From Corynebacterium sp. NML98-0116 (GTDB lineage Bacteria > Actinomycetota > Actinomycetes > Mycobacteriales > Mycobacteriaceae), in the NCBI RefSeq assembly GCF_001767255.1, contig NZ_CP017639.1:1510875-1574874 (forward strand): a stretch of 64,000 nt of DNA. The letters are read 5' to 3'. A program made the position numbers and the translations under genes. Within the stretch, counting starts at the first letter, position 1; the number at the start of each line of letters is the position of its first letter. The notes under the pieces were generated by a model, which was not told the origin of the DNA, ran no database searches, and saw nothing but the letters and a program-made list of their open reading frames with translations. This document shows, in pieces, positions 9,224 to 18,285 of the stretch.

Positions 9224-10177
9224 ATGCTCATAGCCTACCTCGATGAATTCGGACACCAGGGCCCCTACATCCGACATGACCATAAAAAGTTTAATACACA
9301 CCCAGTATTTGGTTATGCCGGGTATTTGATACCGTCGCACAGCGTTCGGCAATTTGGTGGCTATTTTGAGTACGTAAAAGAACAGCTTCTTGACTGGGAA
9401 ATTACGCAAGCTAATGCGCATCCAAGACGGTGGGAAAAGAAGGGATCAGCACTCTTTACCACCGCGAATATCCGCGAGTACAAGGATGAAATCAACCCAG
9501 CGACTAAGAGGCTGTACCGAAAACTGGGAAATCTTGGTGGTCAACTCTTCTTCTTTGGACAAGAGAAGCCAATTGGCCCAGTCAGCGTCACTAAAGAGAC
9601 TTCTCAAGAGCGCGAGGAACATTGTTTGATCCAAGCCATCAATAGGCTTGGCAGGATAGCGACGAAAGCCAATGAAGAGCTGCTGGTCATCATGGATGCA
9701 ACTGATACGGACAACCGTGAACGTGCGGTCGCAACACTTGGCAAAACTATTTACAGCAAAACCAACAAAGATAACCGCAGCATCATTGAAGTTCCGATTC
9801 AGGCCGACAGTCACTTATACGGAACTATCCAGTTTGCTGACTGGACGTGTGCGTTGCTCGGACGGCTCACAGACTACCACTTCGCAGAACGGTCACAATT
9901 TGCTTGGTCGGTCGACCTCTGTAGAGATGTGTTCAAGCGCTGTTCGCCCTCCAGCAACTCGATTATTTGGAGCAATTCAACCGATCACTCATTGAAGTGC
10001 TCTCCAAAGCATCTAATAAACACGACAAAGTTTTGGGAAATCGCTGCGGAGCACGAAGCCAGAAACAAACGCCGTATGCAAGGCAACCAACAAATGCTGC
10101 AGCGCATCGTCTCGGCAGGTTCCCCTGACTTACAACGGAAGTTAGACGCCATTCGCGGAGGCAAAGCTTCCAAGTAA
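9224..10177 (+). CDS. DUF3800-domain protein
   Basis: Protein of 317 residues with no established function. It begins with the hallmark of DUF3800, an N-terminal strand ending in acidic residues (AYLDEFG, Asp7 and Glu8). Further conserved acidic positions are Asp158 (VIMDATD) and Asp206 in IQFADWTCALLGR. This spacing resembles the metal-binding acids of RNase H-like folds; that comparison is inference. The ATG at 9224, with AAGGA 8 bases upstream, is preferred over a GTG at 9134 because the family motif lies at the very N-terminus. Base composition is visibly more A+T-rich than its neighbours, and the gene sits directly after tRNA-Gln with its own promoter, which suggests acquisition by transfer. 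Such genes often travel on mobile or accessory DNA. Confidence 0.82.
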   Translation: MLIAYLDEFGHQGPYIRHDHKKFNTHPVFGYAGYLIPSHSVRQFGGYFEYVKEQLLDWEITQANAHPRRWEKKGSALFTTANIREYKDEINPATKRLYRKLGNLGGQLFFFGQEKPIGPVSVTKETSQEREEHCLIQAINRLGRIATKANEELLVIMDATDTDNRERAVATLGKTIYSKTNKDNRSIIEVPIQADSHLYGTIQFADWTCALLGRLTDYHFAERSQFAWSVDLCRDVFKRCSPSSNSIIWSNSTDHSLKCSPKHLINTTKFWEIAAEHEARNKRRMQGNQQMLQRIVSAGSPDLQRKLDAIRGGKASK

Positions 10178-10218
10178 TTCTTAAACCTTTTCAGGTCGTG
10201 GTCTTCCTGGAACTTAGC

Positions 10219-11751
10219 CTAGTGGTGATGCCCCTCCGGCATCGGCCGCAGGTTCGCCTTCTGCCCAGGCTCAACCATGACGAACTGCCCCATCATCCCT
10301 TCATCTTCGTGGAAGAGCATGTGGCAGTGGTACATGTACGCCAAGGTCGGATCCGGGTGCCAGCCGAACTCCACAATGAGGGTGACGGTTGACAGTGGCG
10401 GTACATAGATCGTGTCGTGCCAGCCTTCGGTGAATGCGACGTCGCCGTTGTCCACCTTGTCCACCAGGAACCTGGCGTTGTGGACGTGGAAGTTGTGCGG
10501 CCAGTCGGAGTTCTCGTTGGTGACGTGCCAGACTTCGGGGCCATTGTGGTCGATGACAAAGTCGACGCGTTCCATATCCATGGATTGCTCGTTGATTTGG
10601 AAGCCGTTAAGCCGGAACTCGCGCTCCGGTGCTCCGCTGACATCAGGACGCACCACGGGGACGAGCTGTGCCGGTAGCGCGTCGAGTGCGGTGTCGTGTT
10701 CCGGCGCTGCGATCTCGAGCAGGTCGAAGGTGTCTTGCAGGCCAAACCCGTTGGCGACTTCCTCGTCAGGCAGGCCTCCCCCATTGGGGACGCCGTCGCT
10801 GCGCAGCATCAGGTCCTTGCCCGCCTCAAGGTCGACGATGATCTCTACCCGCTCGCCAGGGCTCAGCAGTACCGCGTCGGCTTCGATGGGGGCGTCGAGA
10901 AGCCCCTGATCTGTCGCGATGATGTTGAACGGCACGCCGAGGCTGAGATGGTGGAAGCGCATCGTTGCACCGTTGAAAATGCGAAGTCGGACACGGCTTG
11001 TCGACGCCTCAAAGCTCGGCTTCGTGATGCCGTTGACCAGCGGCGTTGTCCCGAGGAGGCCATAAGTTGGGTCGATGGTTTCGTCGAGTTGGCCGTCCTC
11101 GGTGAACTTGGCATCGGTGATGATGACGGGGATGTCGTCGACGCCGTACTCCTGCGGCAGGCCGAGTGCATCGGATGCGTCGTCGGCGATAACGATGCCT
11201 CCAGCGAGGCCGCGGTAGGCGTGCAGCGCGGAAATCTCGTGCGGGTGCGGGTGGTACCAGCAGGTGGATGCGGCCTGCTCGACCTGCCATGTCGGCTCCC
11301 AGCTCGTGCCTGGATCGAAGATGAGCGCTGGACCGCCGTCCGCCGCCGCGGGCAAGTGCAGGCCGTGCCAGTGGACCACCGTCGGCTCGTCGAGCTCGTT
11401 GTTCACCTTCATCTCGATCGTTTCACCTTGGCGCATGTAGAGCGTGGGCCCAAGCCATGGGCCATTGAAGCCCCAGGTCTTCGTCATGGTGCCGGGTACG
11501 ATTTCGTACTCGCCTTGCTGCGCGGTGAGTTCAAAGCTGCGCGTGGTGCCGTTAAGCGTGCCCTGTTCCAGCGGCGGGATGGGCAGCGGGCGGGACTCGG
11601 CGTCAGCACCCGCGGGCGTCGCCTGCCCGGAGCGCACCCCGCCCGGACCTTCCCCGGCGCACGCTGCCAGCACTGCTACCTGCGTTAACAGTGCCCCTTT
11701 GAAGAATGTCCTTCTGCTGATGACGTTGCGGTTGGCACGTGCCGAAGCCAT
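10219..11751 (-). CDS. Tat-exported multicopper oxidase lipoprotein
   Basis: Multicopper oxidase of 510 residues, likely oxidising Cu(I) or phenolic substrates outside the membrane and so helping copper tolerance. The N-terminus has a twin-arginine motif (SRRTFFK) followed by a lipobox (LAAC, Cys31), so it should be exported folded and lipid-anchored. The copper ligands appear in the expected four blocks: HWHGLH, HPHPH, HNFHVH and the C-terminal HCHMLFH. The protein ends in a short His-rich tail (EGHHH). GGAGAA lies just before the ATG. No copper chaperone or copper regulator is adjacent. Laccase and CueO-like functions cannot be separated by sequence alone. Confidence 0.9.
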   Translation of the reverse strand: MASARANRNVISRRTFFKGALLTQVAVLAACAGEGPGGVRSGQATPAGADAESRPLPIPPLEQGTLNGTTRSFELTAQQGEYEIVPGTMTKTWGFNGPWLGPTLYMRQGETIEMKVNNELDEPTVVHWHGLHLPAAADGGPALIFDPGTSWEPTWQVEQAASTCWYHPHPHEISALHAYRGLAGGIVIADDASDALGLPQEYGVDDIPVIITDAKFTEDGQLDETIDPTYGLLGTTPLVNGITKPSFEASTSRVRLRIFNGATMRFHHLSLGVPFNIIATDQGLLDAPIEADAVLLSPGERVEIIVDLEAGKDLMLRSDGVPNGGGLPDEEVANGFGLQDTFDLLEIAAPEHDTALDALPAQLVPVVRPDVSGAPEREFRLNGFQINEQSMDMERVDFVIDHNGPEVWHVTNENSDWPHNFHVHNARFLVDKVDNGDVAFTEGWHDTIYVPPLSTVTLIVEFGWHPDPTLAYMYHCHMLFHEDEGMMGQFVMVEPGQKANLRPMPEGHHH

Positions 11752-11805
11752 TGGTTCTCCTCATCCGAATGTATAAAGTCTGCTGCCGACCCTACTATCT
11801 TTGGT

Positions 11806-13032
11806 ATGACGTCTCACGAGGAGTACAACGCACGCCGATTCGTATGGGCCAACGGTCTACAGGGCATCGGTGACCAAATCGTCGCCGCGAAGACGGTCCT
11901 GCCGTGGCTATTCACGGCTGCCGGGGTTCCGGCCCTATTCACAGCGTTCTTGGTGCCGATCCGCGAATCGGGCTCAATGCTGCCGCAAGCCGCGTTGAGC
12001 CCCTGGGTCACATCACAGAGGTCGCGAAAGTGGGTGTGGTTGGTTGGTTCGTGGGGCCAGGCCACATCAGCGGCGCTGATTGCACTCGCCGCGGCACTGC
12101 TCAACGGCGCCGCACTGGGTGTTGCGGTTGTCATCTTGCTTGCGGCGCTGTCTATCTTCCGCGCGCTGTGCTCAATCGCAGGCAAGGACGTACAAGGACG
12201 AACCGTGTCGAAAGGCCGGCGTGGCCTCATCACAGGCCAAGCGACCGCGCTGTCTGGCGCCGTCACCCTCGCGATCGGTGTGCTGTTCGCAATTCTCCCG
12301 AATGACCTACCCCGATGGGTCCTGGTGACGCTCCTTGCGGCGGGCGCCTCCACGTGGGCGTTCGCCTCCCTAGTTTTCCGCACCATTAAGGAGCCTGAAG
12401 AGGAACCCTAGGAGGCCTCCAGCAAGGGGTGGGCACGCCAAACGTGGGACCTGATTAAGGACGACAGGGACCTGCAGAAGTTCCTCATCGTTCGATCGCT
12501 GATGCTGGTCACTGCCCTTTCGACGCCTTTTATTGTCGTACTCGCCCAGCATGAAGGCACGAATCTCTCTTCCCTCGGCGGCTTCATCCTGGCGTCGGGT
12601 GGCGCCGCACTCGTTGGTGGAAAGGTCTCCGGTATGTGGGCGGATAAGTCGTCGAAAAACGCGATGGCGTGGGCCGCTGGCGCCGCATCCGTCGTGCTCG
12701 TGCTCTTGGTGATGTCCGCGCACTGGCTTACTCCCGAGGTCAACCGCTGGATCATGCCAATCGGGTTTTTCCTGGTCAACTTGGCACACACGACGGTCCG
12801 CGTGGGCCGAAAGACCTACCTCGTGGACATGGCGGAGGGTGATCGACGCACGATGATCACCGGCGCCGCGAACACAGCGATGGGGATCGTCCTGCTGATC
12901 GTCGGTGCGATCTCATCAGCGATTTCGACCCTTGGACCTGAGGCAACGCTGCTGTTCCTAGCCGCGGTCGGCGCGGTGGGTGTGTGGCGCGCGGCAGGTT
13001 TGAAGGATGTGTCTGCAAACTCGCGCGCGTAG
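11806..13032 (+). pseudogene. MFS transporter interrupted by an in-frame TAG
   Basis: Reading one frame from the ATG at 11806 to the stop at 13032 gives a 408-residue major facilitator-like membrane protein with about 12 hydrophobic segments, broken only by TAG at 12409-12411. The stop falls in the polar loop between the two six-helix halves, after RTIKEPEEEP; the frame continues cleanly with EASSKGWARQTW. A SD-like AGGAGG follows the stop, but no nearby in-frame start would restart the second half. The first half could start on a leaderless mRNA (TACTAT, 11790-11795 region, about 7 bases before the ATG). A point nonsense mutation is most likely; a sequencing error or readthrough remains possible. 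The substrate is unknown. Confidence 0.82.
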
Positions 13033-13098
13033 CGCGTTATGCTGTTGTGCAGTTGGTTTTATACCTCATTCACCGATGAATTAAGGAGTACCCGTTCA

Positions 13099-14538
13099 GT
13101 GGTAAATCATCCTGAATGCGCCGTCGTAGTCCTCGCCGCAGGTGCGGGCACGCGCATGAAGTCCAGCATCCAGAAAACACTGCACGAGATTGGCGGACGC
13201 AGTCTGCTCGCGCACTCGCTGCACGCAGCCAACGCGGTAGGCCCGCAGGAGCTCGTCGCGGTTGTCGGCCACCAGCGCGACCAGGTCTCCCCCGCCGTCG
13301 ATGCCATCGCCGAGGAGATGGGGCGCAGCATCAAGCAGGCAGTGCAGGAGGAGCAAAACGGCACGGGCCACGCGGTGCAGTGCGGGCTTGAGGTCATCCC
13401 AGACTTCGAGGGCACTGTCGTTGTTACGAACGGTGATGTGCCGCTGTTGCAGCCATCGACAATCACCGAGCTTATCGACGCCCACAAAGCCACTAGCGCC
13501 GCCGTCACCGTGCTGTCGCTCGAGTTCGACAACCCAACTGGCTACGGCCGCATCATCCGCGACGCTTCCGGCAACGTGTTGGAAATCGTGGAAGAAAAGG
13601 ACGCTAACGAGGAACAGAAGAAGGTCCGTGAGGTCAACTCCGGCGTGTTCGCCTTCGATGCCGCGGTCCTGCGCGATGCGCTGACCCGCATCGACGCCAA
13701 CAACGCGCAGGGCGAGCTCTACATCACCGACGTACTCGGCATCGCGCGCGGCGACGGCAAAGCCGTCAGCGCCTACGTGGCGAAGGACCCTCGCGAGTTG
13801 GCCGGCGTGAACGACCGCGTGCAGCTCGCCGAGGCCGGCAAGGAACTCAACCGTCGCCTGGTCGAGCGCGCCATGCGCGCCGGCGCCACTGTCGTCGACC
13901 CTGCTACGACATGGATCGGCGTGGATGTTGAGATCGGCCAGGACGTCATCATTCAGCCAAACACACAGCTGTGGGGCTCAACCGTGATTGGCAACGGCGC
14001 GACCATCGGCCCAGATACCACCTTGACGGACATGGAGGTCGGCGAGGGTGCACAGGTTGTCCGCACGCAGGGCTCCCTCTCCGTCATCGGCGCGAATGCG
14101 AACGTCGGCCCATTCACGTTCATCCGCCCAGGCACCGAACTTGGCGCGAATGGCAAGCTCGGCGGATTCGTCGAAGCCAAGAACGCAAAGATTGGTGAAG
14201 GCTCAAAGGTGCCACACCTGACCTACATTGGCGACGCCACCGTTGGCCGCGAGTCCAACATCGGCGCATCGTCTGTGTTCGCCAACTACGACGGCGTCCA
14301 GAAGCACCACACCACGATCGGTGACTACTGCCGAACTGGCTCGGACACGATGTTCGTAGCGCCAGTAACCGTAGGCGATGGCGCGTACACTGGCGCAGGT
14401 ACGGTGGTAACAAAGGATGTGCCGGCGGGTGCGCTGGCCATCAAGGAGGGCCATCAGCGCAACATCGAAGGTTGGGTTGAGGCCAACCGCCCGGGTACGG
14501 ACGCAGCGAATGCTGCAAAGAAAGCACGCGAGAACTAA
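13099..14538 (+). CDS. glmU: Bifunctional UDP-GlcNAc pyrophosphorylase / GlcN-1-P acetyltransferase GlmU
   Basis: Makes UDP-N-acetylglucosamine for peptidoglycan and the arabinogalactan linker: it acetylates glucosamine-1-phosphate and then couples it to UTP. It has 479 residues. The N-terminal nucleotidyltransferase domain has the signature LAAGAGTRMKS followed by QKTLHEIGG, and the metal-binding NGDVPLL. The C-terminal half is a left-handed beta-helix of hexapeptide repeats with the acetyltransferase region (YIGDATVG, then NYDG). The GTG at 13099 is preferred over an ATG at 13039 because AAGGAG lies about 10 bases before it. It is followed within 10 bases by prs, a common actinobacterial pairing that feeds nucleotide and sugar-nucleotide synthesis. 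Confidence 0.97.
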   Translation: MVNHPECAVVVLAAGAGTRMKSSIQKTLHEIGGRSLLAHSLHAANAVGPQELVAVVGHQRDQVSPAVDAIAEEMGRSIKQAVQEEQNGTGHAVQCGLEVIPDFEGTVVVTNGDVPLLQPSTITELIDAHKATSAAVTVLSLEFDNPTGYGRIIRDASGNVLEIVEEKDANEEQKKVREVNSGVFAFDAAVLRDALTRIDANNAQGELYITDVLGIARGDGKAVSAYVAKDPRELAGVNDRVQLAEAGKELNRRLVERAMRAGATVVDPATTWIGVDVEIGQDVIIQPNTQLWGSTVIGNGATIGPDTTLTDMEVGEGAQVVRTQGSLSVIGANANVGPFTFIRPGTELGANGKLGGFVEAKNAKIGEGSKVPHLTYIGDATVGRESNIGASSVFANYDGVQKHHTTIGDYCRTGSDTMFVAPVTVGDGAYTGAGTVVTKDVPAGALAIKEGHQRNIEGWVEANRPGTDAANAAKKAREN

Positions 14539-14547
14539 AGGATCACC

Positions 14548-15525
14548 ATGACTGGATATTCCACGGAAAGCCAAAAAGACCTCAAGCTATTTACTGGACG
14601 CGCCCACCCTGAGCTTGCGGAGGCCGTCGCAAAGTGTCTGAACATCGAGTTGGTACCGACCACCGCGCGCGATTTTGCGAATGGTGAAATCTTTGTCCGC
14701 TTCGAAGAGTCCGTGCGTGGCTCGGACTGCTTTGTGATGCAGTCGCACGCGCAGCCGCTGAATAAGTGGCTGATGGAGCAGCTCATCATGATTGATGCAC
14801 TCAAGCGTGGTTCCGCAAAGCGCATCACCGCGATTCTGCCGTTCTACCCGTACGCCCGCCAGGACAAGAAGCACCGCGGCCGCGAGCCTATCTCCGCCCG
14901 CCTGGTTGCTGACCTGCTCACCGCTGCCGGCGCAGACCGCATCGTGTCCGTGGATCTGCACACGGATCAGATCCAGGGCTTCTTCGATGGCCCGGTCGAC
15001 CACATGCACGCTCAGCCAATCCTGGTGGACTACATCAAGTCCAAGTACCCGATGGACAACCTCGTGGTGGTCTCCCCTGACGCTGGCCGCGTGAAGTCGG
15101 CTGAGAAGTGGGCCAATATGTTGGGTGATGCCCCGATGGCGTTCGTGCACAAGACTCGAGACATCGACGCCGCGAACAAGGTTGTCTCCAACCGCGTTGT
15201 CGGCGACGTCGACGGCAAAGACTGCATCCTGATGGACGACATGATTGATACCGGTGGCACCATCGCAGGTGCGGTCGGCGTGCTGAAGAAGGCCGGCGCG
15301 AAGTCGGTCGTCATCGCGTGTACCCACGGTGTCTTCTCTGACCCGGCACGTGAGCGTCTGAGCGACTGTGGCGCGGAGGAAGTGATCACGACCGACACGC
15401 TTCCGCAGAGCACCGAAGGCTGGAAGAACCTCACCGTGCTTTCCATCGCTCCGCTGCTGGCAAAGACCATTCACGAGATTTTCGAAAATGGCTCGGTAAC
15501 GACGCTCTTCGAGGGACAGGCATAG
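14548..15525 (+). CDS. prs: Ribose-phosphate pyrophosphokinase
   Basis: Cytosolic enzyme of 325 residues that makes PRPP from ribose-5-phosphate and ATP, the precursor of nucleotides, histidine, tryptophan and, in this order, decaprenyl-phosphoryl arabinose. Visible motifs are FANGEIFVRFEESVRG, the flexible-loop region YARQDKKHRGREPIS, the metal-binding VDLHTDQIQGFF and the PRPP-binding loop LMDDMIDTGGT. AAAGGATC lies just upstream of the ATG. It forms an operon with glmU and ends at a strong terminator. Confidence 0.97.
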   Translation: MTGYSTESQKDLKLFTGRAHPELAEAVAKCLNIELVPTTARDFANGEIFVRFEESVRGSDCFVMQSHAQPLNKWLMEQLIMIDALKRGSAKRITAILPFYPYARQDKKHRGREPISARLVADLLTAAGADRIVSVDLHTDQIQGFFDGPVDHMHAQPILVDYIKSKYPMDNLVVVSPDAGRVKSAEKWANMLGDAPMAFVHKTRDIDAANKVVSNRVVGDVDGKDCILMDDMIDTGGTIAGAVGVLKKAGAKSVVIACTHGVFSDPARERLSDCGAEEVITTDTLPQSTEGWKNLTVLSIAPLLAKTIHEIFENGSVTTLFEGQA

Positions 15526-15549
15526 CTTTACGCCTCACTTTCGGGATCT

Positions 15550-15590
15550 CCCCCTTGCGCGCTTCCCCGCGAAGCGGCGTCAAGGGGGTT
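15550..15590 (+). terminator. Terminator of glmU-prs
   Basis: CCCCCTTG (15550-15557) pairs with CAAGGGGG (15581-15588), with a secondary stem inside the loop, followed by TTCTTT. Confidence 0.85.
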
Positions 15591-15687
15591 CTTTGTGCAC
15601 ACCCAACGGTTGTCTGACACACGCAATTGATTAATGTGTGAGGAAGCCTCCGGCTATCCGGCAATCTTTATCGCAAGGAGTACGCCA

Positions 15688-17046
15688 ATGAGCGGCGATG
15701 AACAACACCAAGTCACCAGCGATGGTGGCCTGCAGCGCAAGGTGAAAAACCGCCAGCTGCAGATGATCGCATTCGGTTCCTGTATCGGAACTGGCCTGTT
15801 TCTTGGTTCTGCGGAATCCATTAGCTATGCGGGCCCAGCGGTCCTGCTCACATTTTTAATTGTCGGGTTCATCGTCTATCTGCTGATGCGCATGCTCGGC
15901 GAGATGGCAGTAGCGCATCCTGTCTCAGGCTCGTTCGCGGCCTATGCTCGTGAGTTTATCGGCCCGCGCGCCGGGTTTATCACGGGGTGGAACTGGTGGT
16001 TTACCACCATCGTGGTGGGCATGATTGAGCTCACCGCGATGGGCACCTTCCTCGACTTCTGGTTCCCTGACATTCCACACTGGCTCACTGCGCTTGTCAC
16101 GCTTGTCGTTGTGATGCTTGTGAACGCAGCACGCGTGAGCGTGTTCGCAGAGGCCGAGTACTGGCTCTCACTGTTTAAGGTCATTGCGCTGATCCTGATG
16201 ATCATTCTGGGCGTTGTGCTGGTGCTTGGTCTTGGTCCGGAGCCAGCAGTCGGTTTTGGCAACCTCTTTGTCCACGGCGGATTCTTCCCGAATGGCGCAT
16301 CTGGTGTGCTGTTCTCCCTGGTAGCGGTGACCTTTACATTCGGTGGCATCATGTCGATCGGTACCGCTGCTGGCGAGACGGAGCACCCGGAGAAGACGAT
16401 CCCACGCGCAGTGAACTCTGTTATTTGGCGCATTCTGGTCTTCTACATCGGTGGCATGAGCGTCATCTTGCTGCTCGCGCCGTGGGACGAACAGGATATT
16501 TCCGCCAGCCCGTTCGTCAGGGTGCTCTCCTCCGTGGGAATCGACGGCGCCGCGCACTTGCTCAACCTTGTCATTTTGGTAGCGGTTGCGTCAGTGTGTA
16601 ACACAATGACGTACTCAGGAAGCCGCATGCTGCGCGATCTCGCGCGCAATGGCCAGGCGTCTTCATTTTTCGCCGCAACGACCAAAAAGGGGTTGCCGCT
16701 TCGAGCTCTGCTGTTCAACTGTTCGCTGATGGGCATTGTGGTCTTCATGAACTACTTCTTTGAGGGTCGTGTGTTCGCCATCCTGCTTGCCATCATCGTC
16801 GGCTCCGAGCTGATTACTTGGGCTGCTGTGTGCTTCGCGCACCTGAACTTCCGGAAGACGCACCCCGATGTGTCGTTCCGCGCTCCGTGGTACCCAGTGG
16901 CAAACTGGATCTGTGCAGGGTTTTTCATCCTGGTCCTGGTCCTGATGGCGTTTCTGCCTGATTACCGCACCGGCCTGTTCGCTCTGATCGGCTGGGTGAT
17001 CGCGCTTTCAATCATTTGGGCGTTGAAGCCGAAGTCGCGCGCCTAA
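15688..17046 (+). CDS. Amino-acid permease, APC superfamily (AAT type)
   Basis: Cytoplasmic-membrane amino-acid/proton symporter of 452 residues with about 12 helices. The N-terminus has the family signature around the first helix (QMIAFGSCIGTGLFLGSAES) and the conserved ARVSVFAEAEYW segment before helix 6. The ATG at 15688 is chosen because AAGGAG lies 8 bases upstream; an in-frame ATG at 15634 has no such site. The pat transaminase gene follows at 34 bases on the same strand, so the pair could handle an aromatic amino acid, but this is inference. The sequence alone does not give the substrate; proline, glycine/D-alanine and aromatic permeases are all close relatives. Confidence 0.88.
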   Translation: MSGDEQHQVTSDGGLQRKVKNRQLQMIAFGSCIGTGLFLGSAESISYAGPAVLLTFLIVGFIVYLLMRMLGEMAVAHPVSGSFAAYAREFIGPRAGFITGWNWWFTTIVVGMIELTAMGTFLDFWFPDIPHWLTALVTLVVVMLVNAARVSVFAEAEYWLSLFKVIALILMIILGVVLVLGLGPEPAVGFGNLFVHGGFFPNGASGVLFSLVAVTFTFGGIMSIGTAAGETEHPEKTIPRAVNSVIWRILVFYIGGMSVILLLAPWDEQDISASPFVRVLSSVGIDGAAHLLNLVILVAVASVCNTMTYSGSRMLRDLARNGQASSFFAATTKKGLPLRALLFNCSLMGIVVFMNYFFEGRVFAILLAIIVGSELITWAAVCFAHLNFRKTHPDVSFRAPWYPVANWICAGFFILVLVLMAFLPDYRTGLFALIGWVIALSIIWALKPKSRA

Positions 17047-17079
17047 AATTTTCTATTCTCTACTCAAGGAGCATCCGAG

Positions 17080-18144
17080 TTGATTCGCAAAGATCTCGAT
17101 AGCCTTCCGTCCTACGTCCCCGGCCAGAGGAACGAGCGTGCGGTGAAGCTTTCCTCCAATGAGATTGCTGAAGGCCCACTGCCCGCAGTAGAGGAGGCGA
17201 TGGCACAGTCACTGCGGTCGGTGAACCGCTACCCGGACATGGGTGCGATGCAACTGCGCGAGGCGATTGCTGCCTTGCTCGGCGTGCGGTCGGAGCAGGT
17301 CGCTGTCGGCACCGGGTCTTCAGCGCTGTGCCAGCAGCTGGTTACCATGACCTCGCAGCCGGGCAACGAGGTCGTCTTCCCATGGCGGTCGTTCGAGGCG
17401 TACCCGATTTTCGCTCAGATCGCGGGAGCTACGCCGGTTGCAGTGCCATTGACCGCTGACCACCGGATGGATTTGCCAGCGATGGCGGATGCAATTACCC
17501 CACGAACTTCCCTGGTGTTTGTGTGCAACCCGAATAACCCGACGGGCACCACAATCACGGAGCGTGAGTGGGCTGACTTCATGGCCCGCGTCCCTCAAGA
17601 CGTTATCGTCGCGCTGGACGAGGCCTACTTCGAATACAACGCAGCTACCGACTCCCCGCGCGGTGTCGATGAAATTCAGGTGTATCCCAACGTTGTGTGC
17701 CTTAGGACCTTTTCCAAGGCGTATGGGCTGGCCGGAGCGCGCGTTGGCTACGCGTTCGGCCAGGAGGAGACGATCGATGCGCTGAATAAGGTCGCCGTTC
17801 CGTTTAGTGTGAGCTCGGTGGCACAGGTCGGTGCGCTTGCTTCCTTGTCTTCACAAGACGAGCTCCACGACCGCGTCGCCCGGACGCGCGCGCAGCGTGA
17901 GCGGCTGCAGGAGTTCTTCGCTGCATACGGAACTCCCCACTCCGAGGCGAATTTCGTGTGGGTTCCGGCAGAGAGTTTGAACGAATCACCACAGGATCTG
18001 GCGGCGCAGCTTGCTTCGCACGGGGTGCTTGTTCGCGCCTTTGATGAAGGCATCCGTATTACGGTGACAAACGAGGAAGAAACCAATGCGTGCACTGCCG
18101 CCTGGCGGGCGCTTGACAATGGTGGGCGTCGAAACCTAAGCTAG
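17080..18144 (+). CDS. pat: PLP-dependent aromatic aminotransferase (HisC-like, Pat)
   Basis: Fold type I aminotransferase of 354 residues related to histidinol-phosphate transaminase. Actinobacterial Pat enzymes of this form act on phenylpyruvate and related 2-oxo acids. The PLP features are visible: CNPNNPTG for ring and phosphate contacts, DEAYFEY, and the Schiff-base lysine in TFSKAYGLAGARVGY. The start is TTG at 17080, with AAGGAG about 9 bases upstream; the encoded MIRKDL start is typical of the family and no ATG lies nearby. Assignment to Pat rather than HisC rests on the N-terminal form and the lack of his genes around it. Confidence 0.85.
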   Translation: MIRKDLDSLPSYVPGQRNERAVKLSSNEIAEGPLPAVEEAMAQSLRSVNRYPDMGAMQLREAIAALLGVRSEQVAVGTGSSALCQQLVTMTSQPGNEVVFPWRSFEAYPIFAQIAGATPVAVPLTADHRMDLPAMADAITPRTSLVFVCNPNNPTGTTITEREWADFMARVPQDVIVALDEAYFEYNAATDSPRGVDEIQVYPNVVCLRTFSKAYGLAGARVGYAFGQEETIDALNKVAVPFSVSSVAQVGALASLSSQDELHDRVARTRAQRERLQEFFAAYGTPHSEANFVWVPAESLNESPQDLAAQLASHGVLVRAFDEGIRITVTNEEETNACTAAWRALDNGGRRNLS

Positions 18145-18205
18145 CTGGGTCTCGGCGAGGGCTGATTTTGGCCGTTATCGACGCGATATGTATCTCAGAC
18201 TTTGG

Positions 18206-18256
18206 CCTGTGATCACTCGACGAGCAATTTGTCCGTTCAGTGGTCACAGGTTTTTT
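18206..18256 (+). terminator. Strong stem-loop with T-run ahead of rplY (pat terminator or rplY attenuator)
   Basis: Positions 18206-18217 pair with 18239-18250 in a 12-bp stem (one G-U pair), followed at once by TTTTTT (18251-18256). It lies 61 bases after pat and 30 bases before rplY. The 142-base gap 18145-18285 otherwise holds a possible TATGTA/TATCTC -10 region near 18187-18196. If rplY starts there, the hairpin is inside its leader. Confidence 0.8.
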
Positions 18257-18285
18257 GTGGCCCAATTACAAAAGGAGTCACAAAC

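Noticed and set aside
8888..10218. Integrated prophage or island bounded by tRNA-Gln repeats
   Set aside because: I looked for a second copy of the tRNA-Gln 3' end before the multicopper oxidase gene and for an integrase; neither is present.
12409..12411. Pyrrolysine or programmed readthrough at the MFS TAG
   Set aside because: No suppressor tRNA or recoding element is visible in the window, and the site is a variable loop.
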